Source of the DNA: Sphingomonas sp. Ant H11
GTDB lineage: Bacteria > Pseudomonadota > Alphaproteobacteria > Sphingomonadales > Sphingomonadaceae
Assembly (NCBI RefSeq): GCF_000797515.1
Contig: NZ_JSBN01000017.1
Location: 1-60,505, forward strand
Length of the DNA stretch: 60,505 nucleotides
Direction: 5' to 3'
The position numbers and the translations under genes are program-made. The notes under the pieces are model-generated. The model had not been told where the DNA came from. It saw only the letters and a program-made list of their open reading frames with translations, and did no database searches. Of this stretch, positions 17,611 through 26,850 are shown piece after piece (the first letter of the stretch is position 1; every line of letters begins with the position of its first letter).

Positions 17611-18268
17611 GGCGCGCTCGGGGACAGCCGCAAAACGCGGTCGAGATCGACATCGGCGGTTGCCGCGAAGACCAAATCGGCTTTGGCCAAAATCTCGCGG
17701 TCGCCAATCCCGATCGCCACCATGTTGGCGGACTTGATCGCGTCCACGCCGGCCGCCGCGTCCTCAAAGCCGACACACTCGGCCGGCCCCACGCCCAAGC
17801 CCGTTGCGCAAGCAAGAAAGATGTCCGGCGCAGGTTTCGAGTGCGCGACTTTTGCCGCATCCGCGATAAAATCGACGGCGCGCGAGAGCCCGGCCCGCTC
17901 CAGCACGACCGTGGCATTCCGACTGGCGGAGGCGACCCCTAGCAGCAACCCGCGTTCGCGCGCCTGCGCCAGCAATGCCGCAGCACCGGGCAGCACGTCG
18001 CGTCGCTCATCGTCGTCAGGGCATCGAGGTAGAAGCCGTTCTTGCGGGCGGCGAGGTGCTCTTTCGCGGGCAGGTCCAGCGTGCGGCCCCCAAGCCGCAG
18101 GATGTGCTCGAGCGACCCCATGCGATCGACGCCCTTCAGCGCTTCATTATCGTCCGCGTCGAAGGGAATATCGAGTTCATCGGCGATCCGTTTCCACGCG
18201 ACGAAATGCAGACGCGCGCTGTCGACCAGCACGCCATCCAGATCGAAAAGTGCGGCGCGGAAGGTCAT
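17601..18268 (-). CDS. pgmB: Beta-phosphoglucomutase (HAD superfamily), frameshifted
   Basis: The ATG at 18268 overlaps the GH65 stop (ATGA). The first part carries the HAD motif I FDLDGVLVDSARLHF and the cap segment DADDNEALKGVDR with LDLPAKEH. Near 18000 the frame breaks. The rest of the enzyme (VLPGAAALLAQARERG, then GVASASRNA as motif II, HSKPAPDIFL and VGFEDAAAGVDAIKSA as motif IV) is in the adjacent frame and ends at 17601. One missing base explains it. Beta-phosphoglucomutase converts beta-glucose 1-phosphate from the GH65 phosphorylase into glucose 6-phosphate, so the two genes act in sequence. Confidence 0.85.
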
Positions 18269-20466
18269 GATACGGTCGCTCGCGCGCTCTGAATTTCCGA
18301 GGACGTCGCCACATCGACGCCCGCGATGCGGATCTGCACGGCGTGGTCGCCCCGTACCGATACGCGCGCGGTGGCACCGGAGACCGTCACCTCGACTGGC
18401 GCGCCGCGATAGGTGATCGAAAAGCCATATTCGGGCAGGCCGGGGATATCGACCGGATCGAAACAGAGCGTGTCGCCCTCGACTCGCATCCCGGCAAAGC
18501 CCATCGCCAGCGTCGTCCAGCTTCCCGCCAGGGCGGCCATATGCAGCCCGTGATCGGTATTGCCGAACAGATCGGACAAATCGGTCAGCGCCGCGACGCG
18601 CCAATAATGCGCGGCGCGCGCACCATCACCGGCCCGCGCCGCGGCGGTGGCGAAGGCGCTGGCGGACAACGTCGAATCGTGGGTCGTCGTCGCCTCATAG
18701 GTCTCCACCATCCGCTGCCGCATGGTGTCGGTAAAGACGTCTGGCAGCAGCGCCACCGCCAGCACCGCATCGGCCTGCTTCGACACCCGCCGCCGATAAA
18801 TGGCGAGCGGGTGGAAGTGCAGGAGCAGCGGATATTTCTCCGGCGGGGTGTCGGCGAACGGCCATGGATCGAGGTCAAAATAGCCATCGTCCTGCGCATA
18901 GACGTGCCGCGCATCGTCAAACGGCAGGAACATCGCGTCGGCCGCGCGCACCATCCGCGCGGCTTCCGCTGCATCCAGCAGCGACAGCGACAGCCCTTCG
19001 CGCGCGGCGAAGCGCAAATGCCGCGCGGCCATCAAGTTGGTATAGAGGTTGTTGTCGACGATCGCTGAATATTCGTCGGGTCCAGTCACGCGGTTGATGA
19101 CGAAGGCGTCGTCGCGATCGCGGTCATGGTATCCGATCGCCAGCCAGATCCGCGCAGTTTCCACGAGCATCGCCGCCCCGCCTTGGTCGAGAATGGTGCG
19201 GTCGCCTGTCGCCGCAAGATAGGTTTCCAGCGCGTAGGCGATGTCGGCGTTGATGTGATATTGCGCAGGCCCGGCGGGGAAATAGGAGGAGCATTCGTGC
19301 CCGCCGATCGTCCGCCAAGGATAGAGCGCACCCTCGGTCTGGCCCATAGCGCGGGCATTGTCGCGGGCGGCATCCAGACCCGAAATCCGCCATGCCAGCA
19401 TCGCCCGGGCAATCGCCGGTTGCGTGAAGGCAAATACCGGCAGCACGTAGAGATCGGCATCCCAGAAGACATGGCCTTCGTAGCCCTCACCGGTCTGTCC
19501 CTTGGCCCCGATCGAGGTCTTGCCGTCGCGCCCGACCGCCATCGTCAATTCCGCAAGCGCATAGCGGATCGCCAGTTCGGTTTCGGGCTGGTCCGGAATG
19601 CTGACAGTGCTGCTCGACCAGAAGTCGGCGAACCATGCGGTTTGTTCGGCCAGCAACGCGTCATAGCCCCGCGCTTGCGCCGCGGTGAGCGTGGCAAGCA
19701 GCGGCTCCAGTACGGGTTCGTCGCGCGCGGCCTGATAGCCCGACACGAAATCGACCTCGACCAGATTGCCGGCGGTACGGCGTCCGATTTCCTGCATCGC
19801 GCTCGCCACCACGAAGCCGCTGCGGTGCAGGCGGTCGGTGCGCGCGGCGATACCGGGACCGGCGCGGAGATCGAGCTTGCGCCACGGGCTGTCCGCAAGC
19901 GTGGGCGCGATGCGCGGATCGTAAATCGCGTCGCTTTGCGGCTCGGCAGCGACGGGTGCCTCGCTGCCAGGAGGCGGCGTCACCAAGGGGGTCACCACCA
20001 CGTCTTTACCTGCGGGAAACCGGACGCGGGTGAGGACGAGAGCGGTTTGCGCCATCGCCACGAATTGTTCGATCGTTACGTCGATACCACCGGCCAGCAC
20101 CGTTTCGGCGCGGACGCAACGCGTGAGATCAAGCGTGACACTGCTCGCCGCCTCGGCGCGCTGGCCCTCGATCAGGATCGCTGGTCGGGTTGCATCCGCC
20201 ACCGCGAGCCGCAGGTCGGTTTCCCGCGCATAGCCGTGTGCCGCCTCATGATAGGCGATCGGCATGCGTTCATAAACGCCGTTGAGATAGACCCTGGGCG
20301 CATCTGCCCCGTCTCCCGGACCGCGCATCCCGATAAAGCCGTTGCCGATCGAAAAGAGCGCGGGAACATGGTGTAGCTGCAGTGTCTGCCCCTCGGCAGC
20401 CAGGCACCAGCCATCGCGCGCAAAACGCATGGCAGCAAACGACGCTTCCGGTAATGACCGCCCCAC
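18265..20466 (-). CDS. GH65 disaccharide phosphorylase (maltose/trehalose/kojibiose type)
   Basis: The GTG at 20466 follows AGGAGAGAG by about 6 bp and was chosen over upstream readings that cover promoter DNA. The 733-residue protein has the GH65 beta-sandwich, then the (alpha/alpha)6 barrel. Marks are EGYEGHVFWDADLYVLP, YPWRTIGGHECS, YHINADIAYALE and GPDEYSAIVDNNLYTN, which carries the general-acid Glu of the family. The segment THDSTLSASAF corresponds to the phosphate-binding HxSSLS loop of phosphorylases, so a phosphorolytic rather than hydrolytic enzyme is favoured. It releases beta-glucose 1-phosphate for the adjacent mutase. Which alpha-linked disaccharide is used cannot be read from the sequence. 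Confidence 0.9.
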   Translation of the reverse strand: MGRSLPEASFAAMRFARDGWCLAAEGQTLQLHHVPALFSIGNGFIGMRGPGDGADAPRVYLNGVYERMPIAYHEAAHGYARETDLRLAVADATRPAILIEGQRAEAASSVTLDLTRCVRAETVLAGGIDVTIEQFVAMAQTALVLTRVRFPAGKDVVVTPLVTPPPGSEAPVAAEPQSDAIYDPRIAPTLADSPWRKLDLRAGPGIAARTDRLHRSGFVVASAMQEIGRRTAGNLVEVDFVSGYQAARDEPVLEPLLATLTAAQARGYDALLAEQTAWFADFWSSSTVSIPDQPETELAIRYALAELTMAVGRDGKTSIGAKGQTGEGYEGHVFWDADLYVLPVFAFTQPAIARAMLAWRISGLDAARDNARAMGQTEGALYPWRTIGGHECSSYFPAGPAQYHINADIAYALETYLAATGDRTILDQGGAAMLVETARIWLAIGYHDRDRDDAFVINRVTGPDEYSAIVDNNLYTNLMAARHLRFAAREGLSLSLLDAAEAARMVRAADAMFLPFDDARHVYAQDDGYFDLDPWPFADTPPEKYPLLLHFHPLAIYRRRVSKQADAVLAVALLPDVFTDTMRQRMVETYEATTTHDSTLSASAFATAAARAGDGARAAHYWRVAALTDLSDLFGNTDHGLHMAALAGSWTTLAMGFAGMRVEGDTLCFDPVDIPGLPEYGFSITYRGAPVEVTVSGATARVSVRGDHAVQIRIAGVDVATSSEIQSARATVS

Positions 20467-20510
20467 GCAAACTCTCTCCTGACACGGCGCATGCGCGCCC
20501 GATTTGCCAT

Positions 20511-20524
20511 TGATATGCATTTCA
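20511..20524. promoter_or_regulatory. Candidate LacI-type operator (TGATATGCATTTCA)
   Basis: The motif differs from that at 16323-16336 in two adjacent positions and lies between the divergent GH65 start (45 bp away) and MFS start (56 bp away). It can therefore control both genes. Confidence 0.65.
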
Positions 20525-20579
20525 TAATAGGAGGTGGTCAAGACAATAAGCCGGATCGGCGCTCCGGCAGGGGAGGACC

Positions 20580-21839
20580 ATGAACCGAACACGACTGATC
20601 GTCGGGCTTGCCCTGACCTATGCGGTTTTTGCCGTGCTGCTCAACAGCGTGGGCACCGTGATCCTGCAATCGATCGAATCCTTCCATATCACCAAGGGCG
20701 CGGCGAGTTCGCTCGAGGGATTCAAGGACCTGTCGATCGCGGCGACGAGCTTTCTGCTCGCCGCGCAGCTTCCGCGCTTCGGATTGCGCCGCGCGATGGT
20801 CGTCGCGCTCGGGGTCGTAGCGCTTGCATGTCTGGCGATGCCGCTGGCACCGGGTTTCTGGACCACCCGACTGATGTTCCTTGCGGTCGGGGTCGGCTTC
20901 GGCGTGGCCAAGGTTTCGGTCTATAGTTTCGTTGGCCTGCTGACCAAGGACAGCACGCAGCACGCTTCCCTGCTCAATGTGATCGAGGGCGTGTTCATGC
21001 TCGGGGTGCTGAGCGGATACTGGATCTTCGCGGCCTTCATCAACCCGGTCAATCCGGCGGACCCGCAGTGGCTGAACGTCTATTACGGGCTCGCGGCGGC
21101 AAGCGGGGTTGCATTGGTGCTGTTGGCTCTAACCCCTTTTGACGAGGGCGCAGCGATCGAATCGACGGGCACTTCACCCGAGAGTGCGCGCCAGAAATTC
21201 GGCGAAATGCTCGCGCTCGCCTGGCGGCCGCTGACGCTGAGCTTTATCGCGGCGATCTTCTGCTATGTGCTGGTCGAGCAAGGCATCGGGTCGTGGCTTC
21301 CGACCTTCAATCGGGAATTGCTCGGTCTGTCGGCGCAAATGAGCGTGCAGGCGGCGTCGATCTTCGCGGTGTGCCTGGCGCTTGGGCGGCTGGGGGCTGG
21401 CGTCGTCGTACGGCGGACCGGCTGGTTTCCGCTGGTCTGCGGCTGTCTTGCCGGGATGGCGCTGCTGATGCTGGCGGTGCTGCCGCTCGCCGCCGGGCAT
21501 CATGGCCGTGTAACCGGCTGGGCGGGAGCGCCGATCGCGGCGTATCTTTTGCCGATGATCGGCTTGTTGATGGCGCCGATCTACCCGGCGCTGAATTCGG
21601 CGATCCTGTCGTCGATGCGGCCGCAGGAGCAGCCCGCGATGGTTGGCCTGATCGTCGTCTTTTCCGCGCTGGGCGGCACCACCGGGTCGTTCATCGTCGG
21701 GCATCTCCTGGCGGCGTTCAGCGGAACGGTTGGGTTTTATGTCCTGCTTGTGCCGATCGTGCTGCTGATTGGTGCGGCAACGATGATCCAGCGACTGGCG
21801 ACACACCCCAACACCCCTCGGGCAATCAAGGAAGGATAG
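20580..21839 (+). CDS. MFS sugar transporter
   Basis: The ATG at 20580 follows AGGGGAGGACC. The 419-residue protein has about 12 hydrophobic helices with a longer central loop at about residues 190-210 (EGAAIESTGTSPESARQKFGEML), as in the major facilitator superfamily. Family features such as the PRFGLRRAM loop after helix 2 are present. It is divergent from the GH65 gene and shares its operator-like site, so it is the likely inner-membrane importer of the disaccharide taken up by the TonB receptor. The fold is clear; the substrate is inferred from context. Confidence 0.88.
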   Translation: MNRTRLIVGLALTYAVFAVLLNSVGTVILQSIESFHITKGAASSLEGFKDLSIAATSFLLAAQLPRFGLRRAMVVALGVVALACLAMPLAPGFWTTRLMFLAVGVGFGVAKVSVYSFVGLLTKDSTQHASLLNVIEGVFMLGVLSGYWIFAAFINPVNPADPQWLNVYYGLAAASGVALVLLALTPFDEGAAIESTGTSPESARQKFGEMLALAWRPLTLSFIAAIFCYVLVEQGIGSWLPTFNRELLGLSAQMSVQAASIFAVCLALGRLGAGVVVRRTGWFPLVCGCLAGMALLMLAVLPLAAGHHGRVTGWAGAPIAAYLLPMIGLLMAPIYPALNSAILSSMRPQEQPAMVGLIVVFSALGGTTGSFIVGHLLAAFSGTVGFYVLLVPIVLLIGAATMIQRLATHPNTPRAIKEG

Positions 21840-21845
21840 GGTTGC

Positions 21846-22718
21846 CTAGCTGCCAATCCCATTAAGCGTCGCCAGCGCGTCGTCCGGCAGGTTCAGCGAG
21901 GCGGCAGCCAGGTTTTCGTGCAAGTGCGCGGTCGACGAGGTCCCGGGGATCAGCAGGATGTTGGGCGAGCGCCGCAACAGCCATGCGAGCGCCACCTGCA
22001 GGGGCGTCGCGCGGAGGTCGCGGGCGACCGCGTTCAATCGGGACGATTGCAACGGGCTGAAGCCCCCCAGCGGGAAAAACGGTACGAAGGCGATGCTGTC
22101 CTCTGACAGCGCGTCGATCAGCGCGTCGTCGCTGCGATGGGCGATATTGTACTGGTTCTGCACACAGACGATCGGCGCGAGCGCTCTCGCCTCCGCAACC
22201 TGTGCTGCGGTCACGTTGCTGAGACCAAGGTGACGGATCAAACCTTCCTCACGCATGCCGACAAGGGCTTCGAAGGGGACGCGGATCGAGCCCTCGGCCG
22301 GTCCTGCATTGCCACCGCCCAGCATGGAACGGAAATTGACCACCTCAAGCGTGTCCAGCCCCAGATGGCGCAGGTTGTCTTCAACCGCGCGGCGCAGGTC
22401 GTCGGGCGAGGCTGCGAGGTTCCAGGAACCATCGTCCCCGCGTACCGCGCCGACCTTCGTGACGAGAACAAGATCCTCGGCATAGGGCGATAGTGCCTCG
22501 CGGATGAGCATATTGACGACGTGCGGGCCATAAAAGTCACTGGTGTCGATATGGTTCACGCCTGCGTCCACGGCGTCGCGCAGCACTGCAATCGCGGCGT
22601 CGCGGTCTTTCGGCGGCCCGAATACGTGCGGCCCGGCGAGTTGCATGGCACCATATCCCATCCGCCTTACCGCGCGGTCGCCAAGGGTGAAGCTGCCTGC
22701 CTGATCAATCGGGTGCAT
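21846..22718 (-). CDS. Aldo/keto reductase
   Basis: The ATG at 22718 follows AAGGAG by 8 bp. The 290-residue protein is an NADPH-dependent aldo/keto reductase with a TIM-barrel: RRMGYGAMQLAGP at the start, the catalytic Asp and Tyr in HIDTSDFYGPHVVN, the catalytic Lys in LVLVTKVGA, and IRHLGLSNVTAAQVAEA. The C-terminal cofactor-binding region is IPGTSSTAHLHENL. The usual catalytic His region reads EVVNFRSML, as in the YdbC/Tas-like subgroup. It is divergent from a LysR regulator that may control it. The substrate is unknown. Confidence 0.9.
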   Translation of the reverse strand: MHPIDQAGSFTLGDRAVRRMGYGAMQLAGPHVFGPPKDRDAAIAVLRDAVDAGVNHIDTSDFYGPHVVNMLIREALSPYAEDLVLVTKVGAVRGDDGSWNLAASPDDLRRAVEDNLRHLGLDTLEVVNFRSMLGGGNAGPAEGSIRVPFEALVGMREEGLIRHLGLSNVTAAQVAEARALAPIVCVQNQYNIAHRSDDALIDALSEDSIAFVPFFPLGGFSPLQSSRLNAVARDLRATPLQVALAWLLRRSPNILLIPGTSSTAHLHENLAAASLNLPDDALATLNGIGS

Positions 22719-22807
22719 GGGATTGTCTCCTTCCTGCTCAAGCTAGGGCATGGCGACTATGGTGATAATCCGGCATGATCAGCACGGGCTGTGCGGAAAG
22801 GCAGACA

Positions 22808-23719
22808 ATGAACCAGAGCCTGACCGACCTGAACGCGTTTCTGGCGGTGGCGCGCGCGCGCGGCTTTCGCGAAGCGTCCCGAACTGCGGGTGTCAGCGCC
22901 TCGACGTTGAGCGAGGCCGTGCGTCGGCTGGAGGCGTCGCTCGGGGTCCGGCTGCTCCACCGCACGACGCGCAGCGTCGCTCCAACCGAGGCCGGCGCGC
23001 GCCTGCTCGAACGGCTCGCGCCTGCTCTGGGCGAGGTGGAAGCGGCGCTTGGCGCGGTGGGAGACTTGCGCGATGGCCTGACCGGCACGCTCAAGCTGAA
23101 CGTACCGGTTAGCGCGGCGCGGCTGATCTTGTCGGCAATCCTGCCCGGTTTTCTCCAGGCCCATCCCGGCATAAAGGTCGAGATCATCGCCGAAGACGGT
23201 TTTGTGGACATGTTGGCGGCGGGTTGCGACGCGGGCATTCGCTACGACGACAAGCTGGAACAGGACATGATCGCGCTGCCGATCGGGCCGCGAGTGCAAC
23301 GCTTCGCGACCGCTGCCTCCCCGAAGCATCTGGATCGGTATGGTCGGCCTTCGCACCCGCGCGACTTGCTCCGGCATCCGTGCATTCTCGGTCGCTTCGC
23401 CAGTGGTCGGTTGACGTCTCCCTGGGAATTCGAGCGCGACGGCGAGATCGTTCGGATCGAGCCGCGGGCCCGGCTGGTCGTTGGCGTTGGGGGAGCTATA
23501 GATCTCGGCGTCGAAGCGGCCATCGCCGGCGTTGGCGTGATCCACCTTTTCGAAGACTGGCTTCGGCCGCCTCTGGCGAGCCATGCGCTCGAGCCGGTGT
23601 TGGAGGCGTGGTGGCAGCCTTTTCCCGGTCCTTTTCTCTACCATTCCAGTCGCAAGCTCGTGCCACCGCCGCTCCGGGCGTTTATCGATTACGTCGCCCG
23701 CCTGGCCCCGTCCGGTTGA
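22808..23719 (+). CDS. LysR-family transcriptional regulator
   Basis: The ATG at 22808 follows GGAAAGGCAGACA. It gives a 303-residue LysR protein. The N-terminal winged helix-turn-helix reads LTDLNAFLAVARARGFREA, then SASTLSEAVRRLEASLGVRLLHRTTR. The effector domain has LKLNVPVSAARLILSAILPGFL, typical of the subgroup that controls neighbouring oxidoreductases. It is divergent from the aldo/keto reductase, the probable target. Its 3' end overlaps the convergent second LysR gene by about 30 bp. Confidence 0.9.
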   Translation: MNQSLTDLNAFLAVARARGFREASRTAGVSASTLSEAVRRLEASLGVRLLHRTTRSVAPTEAGARLLERLAPALGEVEAALGAVGDLRDGLTGTLKLNVPVSAARLILSAILPGFLQAHPGIKVEIIAEDGFVDMLAAGCDAGIRYDDKLEQDMIALPIGPRVQRFATAASPKHLDRYGRPSHPRDLLRHPCILGRFASGRLTSPWEFERDGEIVRIEPRARLVVGVGGAIDLGVEAAIAGVGVIHLFEDWLRPPLASHALEPVLEAWWQPFPGPFLYHSSRKLVPPPLRAFIDYVARLAPSG

Positions 23720-24621
23720 ACCGCTTGCCGGCACGTCGCGATCAGCATTTGGCGCAGCCAGCGGTGTGCCGGATCGGCGTCGAGGCGCGGATGCCACATC
23801 ACGCTGATCGAAAGATCCGGCGTCGTCACCGGCAGCTCGAACGCTACGAGGCCCTCCGTTGCCGCCGCTCCGCCTCGCAGGCACGCGTGCGGCACCAGCG
23901 CGATAAGGTCCGAACGGCGGGCGATGTCGAGCGCGTCGAGGAAGCTCGATACGATCGCGACGATGTCGCGCCGCAGCCCAAGTGCGTCGAGTGCGTCGTC
24001 CACCGGTCCGCTCGACGCGCCGCGCCGCGATGCGATAACGTGGCGGCACGCTGCGTAGCGGTGTGGCGTGATTGCGCCGTCCAATAGCGCGTGCCCGCGC
24101 CGTGCCACACCGACGAAGCGATCGCGAAACAGCAATTGGCTGCGCAGCTCGGGAGCCGAGGCTTCCACTGTGCCGATTTCCACGTCGATCGTGCCGTTGC
24201 GCAGCGGCACCGCCGCTTTGTCCGGTTTCGGCGCGAAGCGCAGCCGCACGTGCGGTGCCGCCGTGGTGATCGCTGCGACCAAAGCTGCCGCGAACACCGA
24301 GACGAACCCTTCATTGGCGCGAATCGTGAAGGTCCGCACGAGTGTCGCCGGATCGATATGTTCGATCGTCGGCGTAAGCACCGACCGCGCTTCCTGCGCG
24401 ATCCTGTGGACGCGTTCAGCCAATTGTTCCGCATAGGGCGTCGGGACGAGCGCCCGTCCGGCCTGGACCAGCAACGGGTCGCCGGTCGCAACGCGCAGCC
24501 GCGCCAGCGTCCGGCTCATCGCCGAAACGCTTAGGCCGAGCTGCCGGGCGGCGGCGGTGACGCTGCATTCGCTGAGCAGCACATCAAGCGCGGTCAGCAG
24601 GTTCAGATCGATTGGCGGCAT
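23689..24621 (-). CDS. LysR-family transcriptional regulator
   Basis: The protein of about 310 residues starts at the ATG at 24621, five bases after AGGGG. An in-frame ATG at 24627 is equally possible. The helix-turn-helix reads PIDLNLLTALDVLLSECSVTAAARQLGLSVSAMSRTLARLR, a NodD/PcaQ-like type with the DLNLL start. The effector domain follows with DVEIGTVEASAPELRSQLLF. It is divergent from an SDR gene 132 bp away and probably controls it. No break is seen. Confidence 0.88.
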   Translation of the reverse strand: MPPIDLNLLTALDVLLSECSVTAAARQLGLSVSAMSRTLARLRVATGDPLLVQAGRALVPTPYAEQLAERVHRIAQEARSVLTPTIEHIDPATLVRTFTIRANEGFVSVFAAALVAAITTAAPHVRLRFAPKPDKAAVPLRNGTIDVEIGTVEASAPELRSQLLFRDRFVGVARRGHALLDGAITPHRYAACRHVIASRRGASSGPVDDALDALGLRRDIVAIVSSFLDALDIARRSDLIALVPHACLRGGAAATEGLVAFELPVTTPDLSISVMWHPRLDADPAHRWLRQMLIATCRQAVQPDGARRAT

Positions 24622-24752
24622 CCCCATCCCCTAGCCGGATCTGCATGCCAGACATGGCGTCAGACGCAATTGTTCTTTGCATTCTATGCGTCTGGCGCGT
24701 GCGCTGCGCATCCTCGACATCGGGCCCGGCAGAGCAACAAAGGAAGACCCTC

Positions 24753-25460
24753 ATGACCATTTCAACCGATCGCGGCACGCTCCTTCTGGTGGGCGCATCC
24801 CGAGGCCTCGGCCACGCATTGGCGGCGGAGTTCGTCAAAAAGGGCTGGCACGTTATCGGTACGGTGCGAGAGACGGACCGGACCGATTTGCACGATCTTG
24901 CCGAGGCCCATCCGGGCCAGGTTGCGATCGAAGCGCTCGACGTCACCGAACCCTCCCAGATCGCGGCGTTGCACGACCGCCTCGCGGATCGCGCCATCGA
25001 CCTGCTGTTCGTCAACGCGGGCACCGCCAACCGCAACGCGATGGAGACGATCGCGGAGGTCCCCACCGACGAATTTGTGCACGTCATGCTGACCAACACG
25101 CTCGGCGTGATGCGGGCGGTGGAAGGCCTTCAGGATCTTGTGCCGCGCACGGGCCTGATCGGCGTGATGTCGTCGGGCCAGGGCAGCATCGCCAACAATA
25201 CAAACGGTGGCTTTGAGGTCTATCGCGGCAGCAAGGCCGCGCTCAACCAAGCTATGCGCAGCTTTGCCGCCCGCCATGCCGGCGATCCACGTGCGATGGT
25301 GCTGATGGCACCAGGCTGGATCCGCACCGCGCTTGGCGGACCGCACGCGCCCTTCAGCATCGCGGAGACCATGCCGCAACTGGCCGACACTTTGCTCGCC
25401 CAAAGGGGTACGCCGGGGCTGCGCTTCATCGACCGCTTTGGCGCGTCGGTGCCGTGGTGA
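24753..25460 (+). CDS. Short-chain dehydrogenase/reductase
   Basis: The ATG at 24753 yields a 235-residue protein. It has the SDR nucleotide-binding TLLLVGASRGLGHALA, the DLLFVNAGTANRN segment in place of NNAG, GVMSSGQGSIA with catalytic Ser, and YRGSKAALNQAMRSF with the YxxxK catalytic pair. SDRs of this size oxidise alcohols or reduce ketones with NAD(P)(H). An upstream open stretch in the same frame was left out because it overlaps the divergent LysR promoter region. The substrate is unknown. Confidence 0.9.
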   Translation: MTISTDRGTLLLVGASRGLGHALAAEFVKKGWHVIGTVRETDRTDLHDLAEAHPGQVAIEALDVTEPSQIAALHDRLADRAIDLLFVNAGTANRNAMETIAEVPTDEFVHVMLTNTLGVMRAVEGLQDLVPRTGLIGVMSSGQGSIANNTNGGFEVYRGSKAALNQAMRSFAARHAGDPRAMVLMAPGWIRTALGGPHAPFSIAETMPQLADTLLAQRGTPGLRFIDRFGASVPW

Positions 25461-25537
25461 TCACGGGATCGATCGGGGATTGGGTGATGCTCGCAATGCG
25501 CTCTTCCAGACCATGAGGGCGGGGCGCAACGGCCGCG

Positions 25538-25945
25538 TTATGGTCTTTGCGCCCGCGTGGGAGTCTCGGCCTCGATCTTCCGCGCCCCGTCATAGCGATG
25601 GCGGTTTTCGTCGATCAGTTCGAGATGCTTTCCCGCCCAGGCTCCTAGCGCGCGCAGCGGCTCCGACAGCGAATACCCCAAATCCGTCAGGGCATATTCA
25701 ACTTGTGGCGGCACGGTCGGATGTACCGTCCGGCTGACCATGCCGTCGCGGTCGAGCGCTTTCAGTGTCCGGGTCAGCATTTGCTGCGAGATCCCGCCGA
25801 TCGTCCGCTTGATGTCGTTGAAGCGGCGCGGTCGTTCGGCAAGCACCATGACGATCATCACCGTCCATTTGTCGCCGACGAGAGACAGCACGCTGCTCAT
25901 TCTCCGGCAGTCGGCGTTGATGCCTGGAGTGGCGGGCATATCCAT
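25538..25945 (-). CDS. HxlR-family transcriptional regulator
   Basis: The ATG at 25945 follows AGGACCTGGTCAC. The frame is open further up, but those residues lie in the divergent promoter. The 135-residue protein carries the HxlR winged helix: NADCRRMSSVLSLVGDKWTVMIVMVL, RFNDIKRTIGGISQQMLTRTLKALDRDGMVSR and VEYALTDLGYSL. The Cys near the N-terminus (residue about 12) is the redox-sensing position of HypR/YodB-like members. It is divergent from an azoreductase gene 89 bp away, a common arrangement in which the regulator senses quinones or electrophiles. Confidence 0.92.
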   Translation of the reverse strand: MDMPATPGINADCRRMSSVLSLVGDKWTVMIVMVLAERPRRFNDIKRTIGGISQQMLTRTLKALDRDGMVSRTVHPTVPPQVEYALTDLGYSLSEPLRALGAWAGKHLELIDENRHRYDGARKIEAETPTRAQRP

Positions 25946-26034
25946 GTGACCAGGTCCTAAAAATATGCGTTCTTGGCGGTTCGCCCTCGGTTCCATACCT
26001 GCTCCAGGTCACAAATCCAGACCGGAGACAATCA

Positions 26035-26620
26035 ATGAAGCTTCTTCATCTCGATTCCAGCATCATGGGTGAGGGTTCAGCGAGCCGCGCCATTTCCGCC
26101 GCCGTGGTGGCGCGTCTTTTTGGAAACCGATCCAACCCTTGAGGTCACCTATCGCGACCTTGCCGCCGAGCCGATCGCGCACATGACTCTCGATGCTTTC
26201 CTGGCGCTGGAGAGCGGTGAGGACGTGCAGCAATTTCTCGACGCCGACATCGTGGTGATTGGTGCCGGGTTCTACAATTTCTCGATCCCCAGCCAGTTGA
26301 AAGCGTGGGTCGATCGCATCGCCGTGAGGGGCAAGACTTTCGCTTATGGTGAGAACGGCCCGGTCGGCCTGGTCACGGGCAAGCGCGTGATCGTCGCGCT
26401 CGCGCGCGGCAACGTCTATGGCGAGGGATCCCCCTATTCGGCATATGAGCATGCCGAAACGCTGCTGCGCTCGATTTTCAGTTTTGTCGGTGTCGATGTC
26501 GAAGTCATCGTTGCCGAAGGGCTGGGCCGCGGCGAGGAGGCGCGACGCAGCGCGATCGAGAGTGCCCTCGTTCAAGCCCGCCAGATGTCGCTGTCGTCCG
26601 ACCCGGTGGTCGCGCTCTGA
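26035..26620 (+). CDS. azoR: FMN-dependent NADH-azoreductase AzoR, frameshifted near the start
   Basis: Reading from the ATG at 26035 gives the AzoR start KLLHLDSSIMGEGSASRAIS and then VVARLF before the frame breaks at a run of five T (26117-26121). The adjacent frame continues with ETDPTLEVTYRDLAAEPIAH, QQFLDADIVVIGAGFYNFSIPSQLKAWVDRIAVRGKTFAYGENGPVGLV to 26620. Deleting one T restores a single flavodoxin-fold protein of about 195 residues. AzoR reduces quinones and azo compounds. The divergent HxlR regulator supports a role in quinone stress. The break is in a homopolymer and may be a sequencing error. Confidence 0.85.
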
Positions 26621-26850
26621 GGGGATGGCCTCGTGCACGACAGGCAAGCCTGACCCGTGCGCGGGGCCACTTATTGCGCCGACTGGATCTAAATCCGACG
26701 GCTCTAGGGGCAGCCAACCCTCGATATCCTGGGGAACGACTGGTTTCGGAAGATCGGGGGGTAGCGAACGGGACGACCGCCACTGGCGACGGGCGTCTGC
26801 TCTTGTCACGCTCCGCCGAATACCGATTTGCGCGGCGTCGCGCAGTGCCT

